Shown piece by piece: positions 14,013 through 28,681 of a stretch of 64,000 bases of DNA (the stretch's first letter is position 1; each line of letters begins with the position of its first letter). The DNA lies in contig JASKMD010000020.1 in assembly GCA_030144725.1 (NCBI GenBank), positions 3,097,000-3,160,999 on the forward strand, in the 5' to 3' direction. A model generated the notes under the pieces. The model had not been told where the DNA came from and did not search any database. It worked only from the letters and a program-made list of their open reading frames with translations. The stretch comes from Haematococcus lacustris (taxonomy: Eukaryota > Chlorophyta > Chlorophyceae > Chlamydomonadales > Haematococcaceae). The translations under genes and the position numbers were made by a program.

Positions 14013-14716
14013 GTGAGTTGAGGCAATGTCCAGGAGCTAGTTAGGGTACAACCCCTAACCCAAAGTTTGGCGTGTGCACTGAGCCAGGCTCAGGGTGGCA
14101 CAAAGCGGGTAGGGCGGGTGGGGAGGTGAGCCACACCTGGTGCGGTGCCATGGGGGAGGTGAGAGGGAGCTGTGCACCGAGTTTCAGGCTGAGCTGAGCA
14201 GGGGGCGGGGGGGTTCACCTACGTGGGTGACCCCCCTTGGTGGGTGGGGGTGTGCCAGGCTGGGTGGCGCGCACGGGACGGGCTCCGCGCGCGAGCCGTG
14301 ACCTCGGGAGACCGGCCGGCACCCCCGGGACACGTCACGGCCCTTGGACCGGCGCGGGGCGGTCCGAAAGTCACACTTGAGTGAGATGGCTCCGAGGTAT
14401 TAAAAAATTCTGCGCCTGGCGCGAGTCGAACCCCGCTGCTCCGGCCTGCGGGACGTTGCCACGTGTCATGGCGACGCGGGAGGCCCGGGGGTGGACGGCG
14501 CAAGTGGGTCCAAGGGGGGTAGCCCGTGTGTGAGGGAGGTACACATGTGGAGACGCGCACAAGTGTGACGCGCGAGGGACCTCACTCTCAGCCCGGCCCG
14601 CCCGAGGCGCACATGGAGGCCAGGAGCCATGCAAGCCAGATTTGGAATTATTCCATGCAGCCAGTGTAAAGATATGGCATAAACTGTGGAGGCAGCAACA
14701 GGTGTTAAGGTTATAG

Positions 14717-14755
14717 CTAACCCTAACCCTAACCCTAACCCTAACCCTAACCCCC
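14717..14755 (+). repeat. Telomere-type (CCCTAA)6 block, unit 1
   Basis: Six tandem TAACCC units, that is TTAGGG on the other strand, directly before a GCA-rich stretch and a giant CCTG array. It is interstitial, since unique sequence lies on both sides. Confidence 0.9.
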
Positions 14756-14821
14756 AGCAGCAGGGCATCAGCAGCAGCAGCAGCGCATCAGCAGCAGCGC
14801 ATCAGCTGCAACGCACCTCCT

Positions 14822-16088
<1,267 letters not shown>

Positions 16089-16093
16089 TAGTG

Positions 16094-16538
16094 TGGGGCT
16101 AGTGTTGCTGCTGGGACTGCTACTGTGGCTGTGGCTCAGGCTGGGGCTGGGCTGAAGCGCTGTCCCACCACCACCACCCTCTTGGTCTTGGGCTGCTGGC
16201 ACTGGCTCATCTGCCTGTGAGGGCTGCTCCTGCCCTCCCATGGTCGCCTGGGCCCACATGCTCAGGCTGTGCTCCTCAAGGCATGCACCCAACACCCCCA
16301 GGACCGACCTCCCTAGCTCAGCTATGGTGGTGCTGGGGTCCAGCAGGGTACTGCCTGACTGGGTGGAGGACCTCCCCACCCCCTCAACAAGGGATGCGAC
16401 ATGCTGGCCAGTACGGGGGAGCAGCAGTTGGGGGTGGCCAGCCAGGACCTTGAGTGACTGTGGCTCGCTGAAGCACCACATGGCGTGAGGGGGAGGGCTG
16501 GTAGCAGTAGAAGCAGCTGCGCCAAAAACAAACGACAT
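16094..16538 (-). pseudogene. 5' half of HNH-loop gene, truncated by CCTG array
   Basis: Duplicate of the first part of the gene at 12018-13147, starting with the same ATG (16538) and Ser/Gln-rich segment. After the SSNTSPT segment the sequence enters the CCTG array instead of the zinc-loop half, so the functional domain is lost. Translation would continue as an AGRQ repeat. Best read as a by-product of the 3.4-kb duplication. Confidence 0.85.
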
Positions 16539-17103
16539 ATTGTAAAAACATATTCAATTTAAACCAGTTATATTAACAGGCGTATGATCTAGCGCCAGAC
16601 TCGCACCTCGTCTGGCAGCGCGGGTTGAGCGGTGCACAGCGCTGCTGTTTTTATCTCAAACCTGCCACTAGATAACAACTACCCCGAAATGGCTGAAAAG
16701 TAGAAACCATGCAGCGGCCATGAGGCGTGCAAGCCTGGTGCCGCAGCACAACTAACCACAGCAAGGCCAGCACCCTTGCAAGGTGACACTACTCTCGTCA
16801 ACACACCACAACACACACCAGCACATCAAGCACTAGGACTCACGAGCCACGCACTGACAACCATAGCACTAGGAAACTAGCAGCGCGTACCTGGAGAGCA
16901 CACAGATAACATGCTAAGACAATGCAAAGCGGGGGTGAGCAACACGAGCGTGGTGCAAGCCGCTGGCCCTGTGAGCAAAAACATATAATTTTCAAACTTT
17001 GTTTTGACCAGCCCGATGCAACCCGCTCTTGTCTTAAGCGCCGTGCTCGATAGTTGTGTAGCTCAAGTCCACGCCATCACAGCATCTAACAGCTCGTATG
17101 CAG

Positions 17104-17404
17104 GTTCCCGGAGGCTCTAAGCGAGCCAAGAGAGGCAGCTGGGCGCTGTGGGCTAGCGAGGAGGAAGCCATGGGGCTCCAAGGTAAGCGGAAGCCTCCCG
17201 TGTGCGGCAGCATAGGTTGACTGCGATGGAATGGTGCGATAGATAGGCCATCCCACGCACACAAATCCGCATTTGTTCTAAGCTTGTGCTTCTGCGTTCT
17301 TGTGCAGCGGCATCCGGTTCCGCACTCCTACACACACGCGCACAAGTACCAGGCGTGCAAGCTCGAAGAGGCGTGCAAGTCGGTGCACGCATCGAGGAGA
17401 ACGG
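17104..17404 (+). CDS. Candidate two-exon gene fragment, second copy
   Basis: Copy of 13712-14012 at an offset of 3392 with the same splice-like borders and frame. Same uncertainty. Confidence 0.3.
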
Positions 17405-18108
17405 GTGAGTTGAGGCAATGTCCAGGAGCTAGTTAGGGTACAACCCCTAACCCAAAGTTTGGCGTGTGCACTGAGCCAGGCTCAGGGTGGCACAAAGCGG
17501 GTAGGGCGGGTGGGGAGGTGAGCCACACCTGGTGCGGTGCCATGGGGGAGGTGAGAGGGAGCTGTGCACCGAGTTTCAGGCTGAGCTGAGCAGGGGGCGG
17601 GGGGGTTCACCTACGTGGGTGACCCCCCTTGGTGGGTGGGGGTGTGCCAGGCTGGGTGGCGCGCACGGGACGGGCTCCGCGCGCGAGCCGTGACCTCGGG
17701 AGACCGGCCGGCACCCCCGGGACACGTCACGGCCCTTGGACCGGCGCGGGGCGGTCCGAAAGTCACACTTGAGTGAGATGGCTCCGAGGTATTAAAAAAT
17801 TCTGCGCCTGGCGCGAGTCGAACCCCGCTGCTCCGGCCTGCGGGACGTTGCCACGTGTCATGGCGACGCGGGAGGCCCGGGGGTGGACGGCGCAAGTGGG
17901 TCCAAGGGGGGTAGCCCGTGTGTGAGGGAGGTACACATGTGGAGACGCGCACAAGTGTGACGCGCGAGGGACCTCACTCTCAGCCCGGCCCGCCCGAGGC
18001 GCACATGGAGGCCAGGAGCCATGCAAGCCAGATTTGGAATTATTCCATGCAGCCAGTGTAAAGATATGGCATAAACTGTGGAGGCAGCAACAGGTGTTAA
18101 GGTTATAG

Positions 18109-18147
18109 CTAACCCTAACCCTAACCCTAACCCTAACCCTAACCCCC
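18109..18147 (+). repeat. Telomere-type (CCCTAA)6 block, unit 2
   Basis: Copy of the block at 14717, again interstitial and again 60-70 bases before a CCTG array. Confidence 0.9.
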
Positions 18148-18213
18148 AGCAGCAGGGCATCAGCAGCAGCAGCAGCGCATCAGCAGCAGCGCATCAGCTG
18201 CAACGCACCTCCT

Positions 18214-20212
<1,999 letters not shown>

Positions 20213-20423
20213 CACCATGGCAGCAGCAGCAGTGCAGCAGCAGCAGTGCAGCAGCAGCAGCGCATCAGCAGCAGCAGCAGCGCATCAGCAGCAGCAGCAG
20301 CGCATCAGCAGCAGCAGCAGCAGCGCATCAGTAGCAGCAGCAGCAGCGCATCAGCAGCAGCAGCAGCGCATCAGCAACAGCAGCAGCGCATCAGCAGCAG
20401 CAGCAGCGCATCAATTACAGCGC
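20213..20423 (+). repeat. GCA-rich minisatellite with GCATCAG punctuation
   Basis: Runs of CAG/GCA broken at roughly 20-25 base intervals by CGCATCAG. A shorter version precedes both larger CCTG arrays (14756-14815, 18148-18208). Confidence 0.9.
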
Positions 20424-20797
<374 letters not shown>

Positions 20798-21082
20798 CTG
20801 CTCGTCTACGTACGCAGTCTACGTACGCATCTTCATAGGCATCACAGGTGTGGCCAACCCCTGCGCACACCTGACCAAGCTGCTACTCCACTATGCATTC
20901 CCGTTGTTGCACCATCGCATGCCCGGTGCTGCACCATCGCATGCACGCTGCGGCACCATCGCATGCACGCTGCGGCCCCACCCCCTGCCCGCCGGGGCAG
21001 CAACAGCAAGGCAGTAGTAGCAGGACAGCAGCAGCGGCAGGGCAGAAGCAGCAGCAGGGCAGCAACAGCATGCCCGTTGTTG

Positions 21083-22228
21083 CCCCACTGCCGCCCGCTG
21101 CTGCCCCACCCCCTGCCCGCTGCGGCCCCACCTCATGCCGGCTGCGTCCGCGCCCCTTGCCCGCTGCGGCCCCACCCCCTGCCCGTTGCGGCCCCACCCC
21201 CTGCCCGCCGCGGCCCCACCCCATGCCCGCGGCGGCCGCGCCCCCTGCCCGCTGCTGCCCCACCCCCTGCCCGCTGCGGCCCCACCCCTTGCCCGCTGCG
21301 GCCCCACCCCATATGCCCGCTGCGGCCCCACCCCCTGCCCGCTGCGGCCCCACCTCCTGCCCGCTGCGGCCCCAACCCCCCTGCCCGTTGCGGCCCCACC
21401 CCCTGCCCGCTGCGGCCCCACGTCCTGCCCGCTGCTGCCCCACACTCCTACAACTTAGTCCCTGCGTTTGTCCCTGCGTTCTACCGACCTTGTCCGATCG
21501 GGCTGAAATTTTGATAGATGGTAGTTTGCAGAAAATAAAACATATTGTTCAGAAAAAATATTTTGAAAAACCCAAAGGCGGCTGCGCTGTGGCCCTGGGG
21601 CGTAGGTGCAGGGATAAGTGCAGGGATAGTTTGCGGGCCACAGCTTTTGGATTTTTCCAAATACTTTTCTTGAAAAATATGTTTTATTTTCTGAAAACTG
21701 CCATCTATCAAATTTTCAGCCCGATCGGACAAGGTCGGTAGAACGCAGGGACAAACGCAGGGACTAAATTGTAGGAGTGCACCTCATGCCCGCTGCGGCC
21801 CCACCCCCTCCCCGCTGCAGCCCCACTCCATGCCGGCTGCGTCCGCGCCCCCTGCCCGCTGCGGCTTCACCCCCTGCCCGTTGCAGCCCCACCCCCTGCC
21901 CGCTGCTGCCCCACCCCCTGCCCGCTGCTGCCCCACCCCATGCCCGCTGCAGCCCCACCCCCTGCCCGCTGCTGCCCCACCCCATGCCCGCTGCGGCCCC
22001 ATTCCATGCCTGCTGCGGCCGCACCACATGCCAGCTGCTGCCCCACCCCCTGCCCGCTCCTGCCCCACCTCATGCCCGCTGCGGCCGCTCCGCATGCCCG
22101 CTGCTGCCCCATTCCATGCCCGCTGCGGCACCACCCCATGCCCGCTGCGGCACCACCACATGCCCGCTGCTGCCCAACCTCATGCCCGCTACGGCCCCAC
22201 CCCCTGCCCGCTGCTGCCCGTGTGTCAC
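21083..22228 (+). repeat. About 22-bp GC-rich minisatellite, left arm
   Basis: Tandem units of the type GCCCGCTGCGGCCCCACCCC, interrupted by a MITE at 21443-21779. Open frames here are repeat artefacts. The right-arm array (52466-53738) is several hundred bases longer. Confidence 0.93.
21443..21779. mobile_element. MITE copy 1, terminal inverted repeats CACTCCTACAA
   Basis: 337 bp with long imperfect inverted ends; the outer CACTCCTACAA and inner TTGTCCGATCGGGCTGAAA blocks recur at both ends. It sits in the 22-bp minisatellite with a CA (or CAC) target duplication. No coding capacity. Same family at 43504 and 58155. Confidence 0.92.
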
Positions 22229-22337
22229 TAAACCCACCTTAGTGATATTTCATATTAAAAGGGGTTTGGGATGATGCCTCTGCGTCTTTCGTCCGCTTGA
22301 CCGCGCCGCCCGCTTGGCCGCTTGGCCGCTTGGACGT

Positions 22338-23086
22338 TCGTGACTGCACTCGTGACTGCACTCGTGACTGCACCCGTGACTGCCCTCGTGACTGCACTCG
22401 TGACTGCACTCGTGACTGCACTCGTGACTGCACTCGTGACTGCACCCGTGACTGCACTCGTGACTGCACTCGTGACTGCACTCGTGACTGCACTCGTGAC
22501 TGCACCCGTGACTGCACCCGTGACTGCACTCTCGATTGCACTCGTGACTGCACTCGTGACTGCACTCGTGACTGCACTCGTGACTGCACTCGTGACTGCA
22601 CTCGTGACTGCACTCGTGACTGCACTCGTGACTGCACTCGTGACTGCACTCGTGACTGCACTCGTGACTGCACTCGTGACTGCACCCGTGACTGCACCCT
22701 TGACTGCACTCGTGACTGCAGTCGTGACTGCACTCGGGCTTGCACTGTCGTCTGCACTCGTGACTGCACTCGTGACTGCATTCGTGACTGCACTCGTGAC
22801 TGCACCCGTGACTGCACTCGTGACTGCACCCGTGACTGCACTCGTGACTGCACTCGTGACTGCACCCGTGACTGCACTCGTGACTGCACTCGTGACTGCA
22901 CTCGTGACTGCACTCGTGACTGCACTCGTGACTGCACCCGTGACTGCACTCGTGACAGCACTCGTGACTGTACCCCCTGTGACTGCACCCGTGACTGCAC
23001 TCGTGTCTGAACTGGTGACTGCACTCGTGACTGCACCCGTGACTGTACCCGTGATTGCACTCGTGACTGCACTGGTGACTGCATAC
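22338..23086 (+). repeat. 12-bp minisatellite CGTGACTGCACT, left arm, upstream of coiled-coil gene
   Basis: About 60 tandem units. It ends about 175 bases before the coiled-coil gene start. The right-arm copy is about 70 bases shorter. Frames reading VTAL, SRVQ or TRDC are repeat artefacts. Confidence 0.95.
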
Positions 23087-23262
23087 TTATGCGCATGTGT
23101 GCGATGCTGTGTTCCGACTCAGTTCCAGTGACCTTGCGGCCGAGAGTAATGTCGGTTGCAGCGGCATTTCAGTCACCAGTCATGCAAGCGAGGAAGTGGT
23201 GTTCAAACTGTAGTTGAAATGGTCAACGCGCTGATTAGTTGAACATCGCTCGACCGTGGGAC

Positions 23263-24240
23263 ATGGCTAGACATAGAGTCACAGCGCGCAAGAGCTCAGG
23301 GGGAAGGCATATCACTGCTGAGTACGCCCGCAGAGAAGCCGAGAAGCAGGCGAAAGTTGTACAGCGTGTTCAGCGGCGAGCGCAGCGGCTGGCTGAGGTC
23401 GGTGAGGAGAAGTATGAGGATAGTGAGGAGGAGGAGACACATGAGGAGGATGGTGAGCTTGAAGACACGTATGAGACAGAGGTGGAGGCTGAGGAGGATT
23501 CAGTGAGCAGGAAGCGGCGGTTAAGTGAAGATGAGGTCACTGCGTCCAGCCCAGCCCCTGCTCCAAAAGGTATGTGCAAAGGGCAGAGCGCAGAGCGTAG
23601 AGTGGAACTGTATGGGGTGAGATGTGCAACACAGTAATAGTGGTTATTGGTGAATGGATGATTGACAGGTTCACATTCGGAGCTGCGACGGCTTGAGGAT
23701 GACCTGCAGACAGCTAAACAGGCAGCCATGGTTGCTGAGCAGCATGTGGACCAGCTGAAGGGTCAGTTGGAGACAGCAAGGCGTCGGCTGCAGAGAGCTA
23801 AGCAGGCGACTGAGGATGCGCGGCAGCAGGTGGCACCATTGCAGGCCCGGCTTGAGGAAGTTGAAGGGGCTCATCAGTTGGCAATGGCGGTGGTCTTGGC
23901 ACAGGGGGTAGTGCTGAGGGCCAAGAATGTCGAGTTGCAGGCGCAGTTGGAAGCGCAGAGTGTACAATTGCAAGCTGCTAACCAAGCAGTGCGTGATGCG
24001 CAGTTGCACAAGATTCAGGTAACTCAGCAGATGGTGGCATTGCAGCAGGGCCAGCTGCGGGAAAATGAGCAGGCTTTTCGGCAGGCTGTGCAAGCTGCTG
24101 AGGTGAAGATGAGTGAGGCGGGGCGGCAGAAGGCCTTTCATGAGGCCGAGCTGCAGCGGATTGAGGTGACCTTGCAGGAGGTGGCACATCATGAGGCCCA
24201 GCTGCTGGCAGACTATGAACAGCTTCATGAGCATGAGTAG
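23263..24240 (+). CDS. Coiled-coil protein, left arm copy
   Basis: Exons 23263-23569 and 23669-24240 join in frame (GTATGT..TTGACAG intron, phase 1) for 292 residues from ATG (MARHRVTARK). Residues 1-105: basic start, then an acidic stretch (EEKYEDSEEEETHEEDGELED) and SRKRRLSEDE, a possible nuclear-localisation patch. From about 105 to the end it is almost continuous heptad-like helix rich in Gln, Leu, Ala and Glu. No enzymatic motif. Probably a structural or scaffold protein; function unknown. It converges on G1 (24673). Confidence 0.82.
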
Positions 24241-24672
24241 CCCGAGCTGCAGCAGCAGCAGGGGATGTAGGTGTGCATTGTGTTGTCCTGTGGGCTGTGG
24301 GTGCAAGTGGATGTCTGGGCATGTCATGTGAATGGATGTAGACGAGTGTGATTGAGGTGTTGTGTTGTGGCATGTGGCTGTTGCAGTTTCACGCATGTGC
24401 TGCTTATTGTATTGGACCAGGTTGATAACGATCTGTTCAGAACCCATGGTGATGTTACATGGTGTATTTGTTGCTTGTTGCTGAGCATCATGATTGCGTT
24501 GATGGGCAACGATTGGCTCTGCCATGAGTCCAGCTGTATATCAGAGTGTCATATGAATATGACAGGCATTCACATCTATAATCACTGGCAGGCCTGTTCT
24601 CCTCTTGTCATCTGTTGTTCCAACATACAGTGGAGGTGAGCGCATGGGCAAGGCTCATTAGATGGAGGCTGT

Positions 24673-26120
24673 TCACATGAAAGGTAATATGCCCTCATGC
24701 TTGCACACATCATACAGCTGTTCACTGGCAATGAGGCGAGCCATGGCCATGGGGCATACGCCGTCGGGGACGCACGGCCATGGAGCTGGGGCTGGGTGCA
24801 GGGGGCGCATGGAAGTGGAGGCTCCTAGGCGGATGTTGCAGGGGGATGCGGTGGCGCATGCGTGATGTTGAGGAAAAGAGGGAGGAGGGCTCGTTGTGGA
24901 GTGTGCGTTGTAGGATAAAGAGGTGGTCGCCAAGGGGTGAGTGGCATAGGAGTGTGGGTGGTTGCTGTGGGGTTGGGTGCGAGGAGTTGGCTGGTGGAGG
25001 ATGGTTGGGAAATGGTGCGGCATGGGGTAGGAAGGTTGTTTGGTTGGAAGGTCGCCAGACTGGGATGTGGCAGCGTGGGTAGGTAGGGGGTGGCTGTTTG
25101 GGAGTGCAGCTTGGTTGTCCTGTGAAGAGGAGTTCAACATGATCGGATTGTTGGTTTGGGAATAGGAGATGCGCATGTGAGCGGAATGCGTAGACTGTGT
25201 GAATTGTAGTGGAGCATTGGACATGCAGCATAGGTGCATGGCTGTAACATTGGCTCACCATAGGTTGAGGTGAAAGGACGGTGTTGGAAGGGGAGGTAGA
25301 GCTTTGCATCATGTCCCCTGCAGTTGTGACAGCATGTCGACGTGATCAACAAGTGAGGCATACAGATACATGGGCGGCATGCGCATATCACGTAAGCCGG
25401 AAGTGCCGTGAAACATACCGTGCATAGCGCTGGACCTGATGTTCTTCAGCATGATTACGCTGCTGGCTCCATTGAGCTTGAGCATGTCCTCTAAGGGGGC
25501 TTGGTACCAGCACACCAGTGTGGCAACATCGGCCAGCCTGGGTCCATTGCTGCCCACCAGGCCGATCCACACGTCCACTGCCTCCTGCGTCGCCAATGTT
25601 ACAGTGGCACACGCGTGAGGAACGCAGGAACGAGTGTGGTACTGCAGGCAAACACATGTACGCATGCCAGTGTCGCACACGTCACCTGCTGTGTGCTGTG
25701 ACGCAGAACGAGGTGGGTGTGGGTCGCGACGCGCTTGAGCGCCGCTGTCCGTTGTATGACGTACAGCGTGGACCCTGTGCAAGCGAAGCAGCGTCTTAGA
25801 TGTTGTGTGTGCATGTCCGGGCGTCGAGGCAGGGCGCATAGAGGCGTCGGTGACGTACGAACTCGTCTGTTACCTTGCATTGGGGTCCCTGCCTTGCCTT
25901 CCATCTTCCATTGCTGCACGAACTGCTTTGCTTGCTTGCACTTGACGTCGAGCATGTCACGGGTGGTTGGCACCCGCGGGTCAATGTCTTCGAAGGGGAA
26001 GTAGCCTCGGTTGAGCAAGTGGTACGTGAGTTCTGTGACCTTGGCCGGACCCGTGGAAGTTGCAGGTGTTGGAGCCTGCGCATTTGCGTTGTTCACGAAG
26101 CGGCCCCAGTCGGGCGCCAT
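24673..26120 (-). CDS. G1, paralogue of the GIY-YIG gene N-terminus, left arm
   Basis: Five exons (26120-25874, 25774-25686, 25584-25419, 25317-25259, 25119-24673) give 335 residues. Exons 1-4 match exons 1-4 of gene G3 in length, phase and sequence: DWGRFVNNANAQ, LLNRGYFPFEDIDPR, GSTLYVIQRTAALKR, DVWIGLVGSNGPRLADVA, KLNGASS. Instead of micro-exons and nuclease, the last exon encodes a Pro/His/Ser/Thr-rich tail ending CKHEGILPFM. So G1 looks like a derivative that kept the N-terminal module, possibly a binding or oligomerisation domain, and lacks the nuclease. Family unknown. A minisatellite lies 146 bases upstream of its ATG. Confidence 0.8.
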
Positions 26121-26225
26121 TTGTGCAGAGAGCGGTCGTAGTTTGTGGTTAAGTGCCTATCGCAGCGTACTTGTAAGGTGATACGGTTAGGGTGAAACCG
26201 TTTTTTGTGTGTGACATGTGACAGC
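26121..26225 (-). promoter_or_regulatory. G1 upstream region with motif shared with G3
   Basis: Directly upstream of the G1 ATG lies AAACCGTTTTTTGTG followed by TGACATGTGACAG; a near-identical block precedes G3 (36100-36175). The rest of the flanks differ, so the block is a candidate shared promoter element. It contains an AACCGTT MYB-like core and a CACATG E-box-like core. Confidence 0.45.
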
Positions 26226-26265
26226 AGTCGCGGTTGCGTTCGTGACCGCATTCCTCGTGACTGGA

Positions 26266-26589
26266 TCGGCGACTGCACCCGTGATTGCCCACCTGACTGC
26301 ACCCGTGACTGCACTGGTGACTGCACTCGTGACTGCACCGTTGACTGCACTCGTGACTGCATTCGTGACTGCACTCGTGACTGCAGTCATGACTGCACTC
26401 GTGACTGCACTTGTGACTGCACTCTTGACTGCACTCGTGACTGCAGTCATGACTGCACTCGTGACTGCACCCTTGACTGCACTCGTGACTGCACTCGTGA
26501 CTGCACTCGTGACTGCACTCGTGACTGCACTCGTGACTGCACCCGTGATTGCACCCTTGACTGCACTCGTGACTGCACTCGTGACTGCG
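26266..26589 (+). repeat. 12-bp minisatellite CGTGACTGCACT, left arm, upstream of G1
   Basis: About 27 units of the same 12-bp motif as at 22338, with some GTCATGACTGCA variants. Right-arm copy (48118-48486) is 48 bp longer. Confidence 0.95.
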
Positions 26590-26728
26590 GAGTTGCTGCG
26601 TGTGAATATGCGCGTAGGGCGAGCGGCACGAATAGGAAGATTGTAAAGCAAGTGGAAGCGTAGATTAGGCACCCAATATGCAGCGGAGCACTCATAACTC
26701 GTTTCTGGTAATGCAACGTCATTGCGCA

Positions 26729-27846
26729 TTATCCGTCGAGCCTGTCATGTTGCAGCATTCTTTCATAGTGTGTCACTGAACCGCCTGAATTATGGAACCC
26801 ATACAACAAACGAAGTCGAGGAGTACACGCACTACTAACATCGTAATGGTCATGCAAGAATTCCATGCTGGTATCTCCAGGTTGAACAGCGGGGACGAAG
26901 TGGGAGTCTGTTTTGGGCAGGATCGGTGAGAATGCTGTGTCTTGCAGTGTATTGATCGTGGATGACTCCGATGTAGTCATATTGTCGTGCATGCTACTTA
27001 GGTCCAGCACCTGGAAAGGTTGTCATCAATGTGCAGCAAGCATGGAGCAACAAGGAGGAAGGGATGGTAAATGCTGTCCATAGCATGTCAGGGGTGCAGT
27101 TGATGTTGTAGCGTAGATGACACAAGTGGTGGACGGGTGTTGACATTGGTGGTGGTGGCCGTGTACGAAGTGGTGGTGCACGGTGGATCACGCATGAAGC
27201 AACACTGGAACTTACTGCGGTGATGGCGCGTTTTGGGAAGGCGAGATTCAGTCACCGCTGTCTTTTGATTGGACCGCCTGCGAATTTGAGTGTTCAGCAT
27301 ACCAGGGTTGTGGGTGATAGGAATACACGATATGCGGCACAAACGGAATTCATGTCAGTGGTTGTGAGGTGATGTGATAGTAACAATGCGTTGATATGTA
27401 TGCGTGCGCGGGTATTGCGCATGTTCACATGTCCGTGCCACGCGGCTCACATTGTGTGCACTGTTGCGGAGGTTGACTGGGCCGTCTGTTGCTGTGGTGA
27501 CCTGCCGCGGTGCTGTCTGGCGGGTAACGTAAAACGACGATCCTGTGCAAGCGCAGGTGTGGCTTAGAATGTTATGTGTACATGGTCGTGCGAGCAGGCT
27601 GGCCATTTGCAGGCGTTGTTGAGGTATGGGGTCGGCTCCTACCCAGTCTTGGTTGATTAAATCCATCCAGTCCACGTCGTTGGCGTCTCTGTTGAGGAGC
27701 TGACGCTGCAGGTCGTCCAAGCGGGAACCGCCTCGGTTCAGCAATTGGAAAGTGGCTTCGGATATGCATGTTCGGTCCATTTGTGTAGAGTTCAGGGAAC
27801 TTTGGCAATTACAGTCGCGCACGAAGGCAAGCCAGTCGGTTTCCAT
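26729..27846 (-). CDS. G2, divergent relative of G1/G3, left arm
   Basis: Starts at ATG 27846 (METDWLAFVRDCN) and shows the family pattern ATFQLLNRGGS, then GSSFYVTRQTAPRQV, which parallels GSTLYVIQQTAALKR of exon 2 in G1/G3. The final exon, 27010-26729, follows a TTTCCAG acceptor and reads VLDLSSMHDNMTT to LQHDRLDG and stop. Middle splice sites are uncertain: 27846-27355 is open without splicing, and a short exon near 27280-27200 is possible. No nuclease domain or micro-exons. Function unknown. Confidence 0.6.
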
Positions 27847-28681
27847 TGGTGCGGAGACAGAGACGAATTGTGGCGAGTTTCAGGTGCGAGGCTGTATGTG
27901 TGAGACACAACCGACAGAACCGACTGGCTGTGGGACATGCGACATTCCCGAGGACACCACGTTCAACATATTGGTGTAAATGTTCCCGGGTTCCACCTGA
28001 CGAATATGCGACCATGACAATGAGTGAACAGAGGTCAGAACGGTGGGTAGCATGAGACGACGGGGAGGCACTGTACAAATGTGGTCTTGCGCGTCATGTA
28101 CTATGTAGCACAGCAACACATAGGCAAGCCGTGGAAAAGATGTACATGGCATTAGTTCAGATGGCCATGCACGGCATGAGCTTCAGCTTGTATGAGAGTG
28201 GATGGAATCAGGGGGTTGTCGTTGAGTTGACGTGAACATTGGACGTGGTGATTGTGCTCATCCCTTGGAACACAAGATGATGTAGAGCATGAGCCGAGCC
28301 AGAGCTGTGCCTGTTGACCAGAACAGAATGTTGTATTCTAGGCATGGGTGCGATCGCCGTGTGCAAAGGATGCCCTGTGTACGCGCTACACCCGTGCTTG
28401 CTGATGTTGCAACAAAGGTGTTACATTTCAGCCAGAGAAGGGCTATGTTTTTGCGTAGGAATGGTTGCACTTGTGCCTGTAACTCCCCTCGTCACCCCTA
28501 CATGTGACTAGTCGTAATGGGGAAACTGTTGAACAGGCGTTGTAGACGTGACAATGTCACAAAACATTCAAGGCATGAGTTGCGCATTTGGCAATAGCAA
28601 ATGGTGTGCATAGGTCATGATGTGGCCAAACGAGCAATGGTGGCTGTAAAAGACAAGGAATGTGCACATGTACGTGTTGTG
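27847..28681. other. Intergenic region between G2 and G3, left arm
   Basis: About 0.8 kb between the G2 start and the G3 stop; presumably the G2 promoter and the G3 3' UTR. No convincing exon, repeat or hairpin seen. Confidence 0.5.

Noticed and set aside
14400..14470. tRNA gene on the minus strand (GGTTCGACTCG box, then TTTTTT)
   Set aside because: The T-stem has several mismatches and the rest does not fold as a tRNA; at most a degenerate pol III-derived fragment. Duplicate at 17790-17860 likewise.
14717..14755. A true chromosome end
   Set aside because: Unique and repeated sequence continues on both sides and the block is duplicated internally.
20883..22274. Frames rich in Ala-Pro-Cys or Gly-Arg (also 52423-53966)
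   Set aside because: Artefacts of the 22-bp GC-rich minisatellite; present in up to six frames.
22338..23086. Possible CRISPR array
   Set aside because: Units are contiguous with no unique spacers, no cas genes, and the genome is eukaryotic.
22239..23131. Frames encoding VTAL, TRDC or SRVQ repeats
   Set aside because: A 12-bp repeat is stop-free in several frames at once; no splice or start context supports translation. The same holds at 26187-26729, 47977-48567 and 51623-52815.
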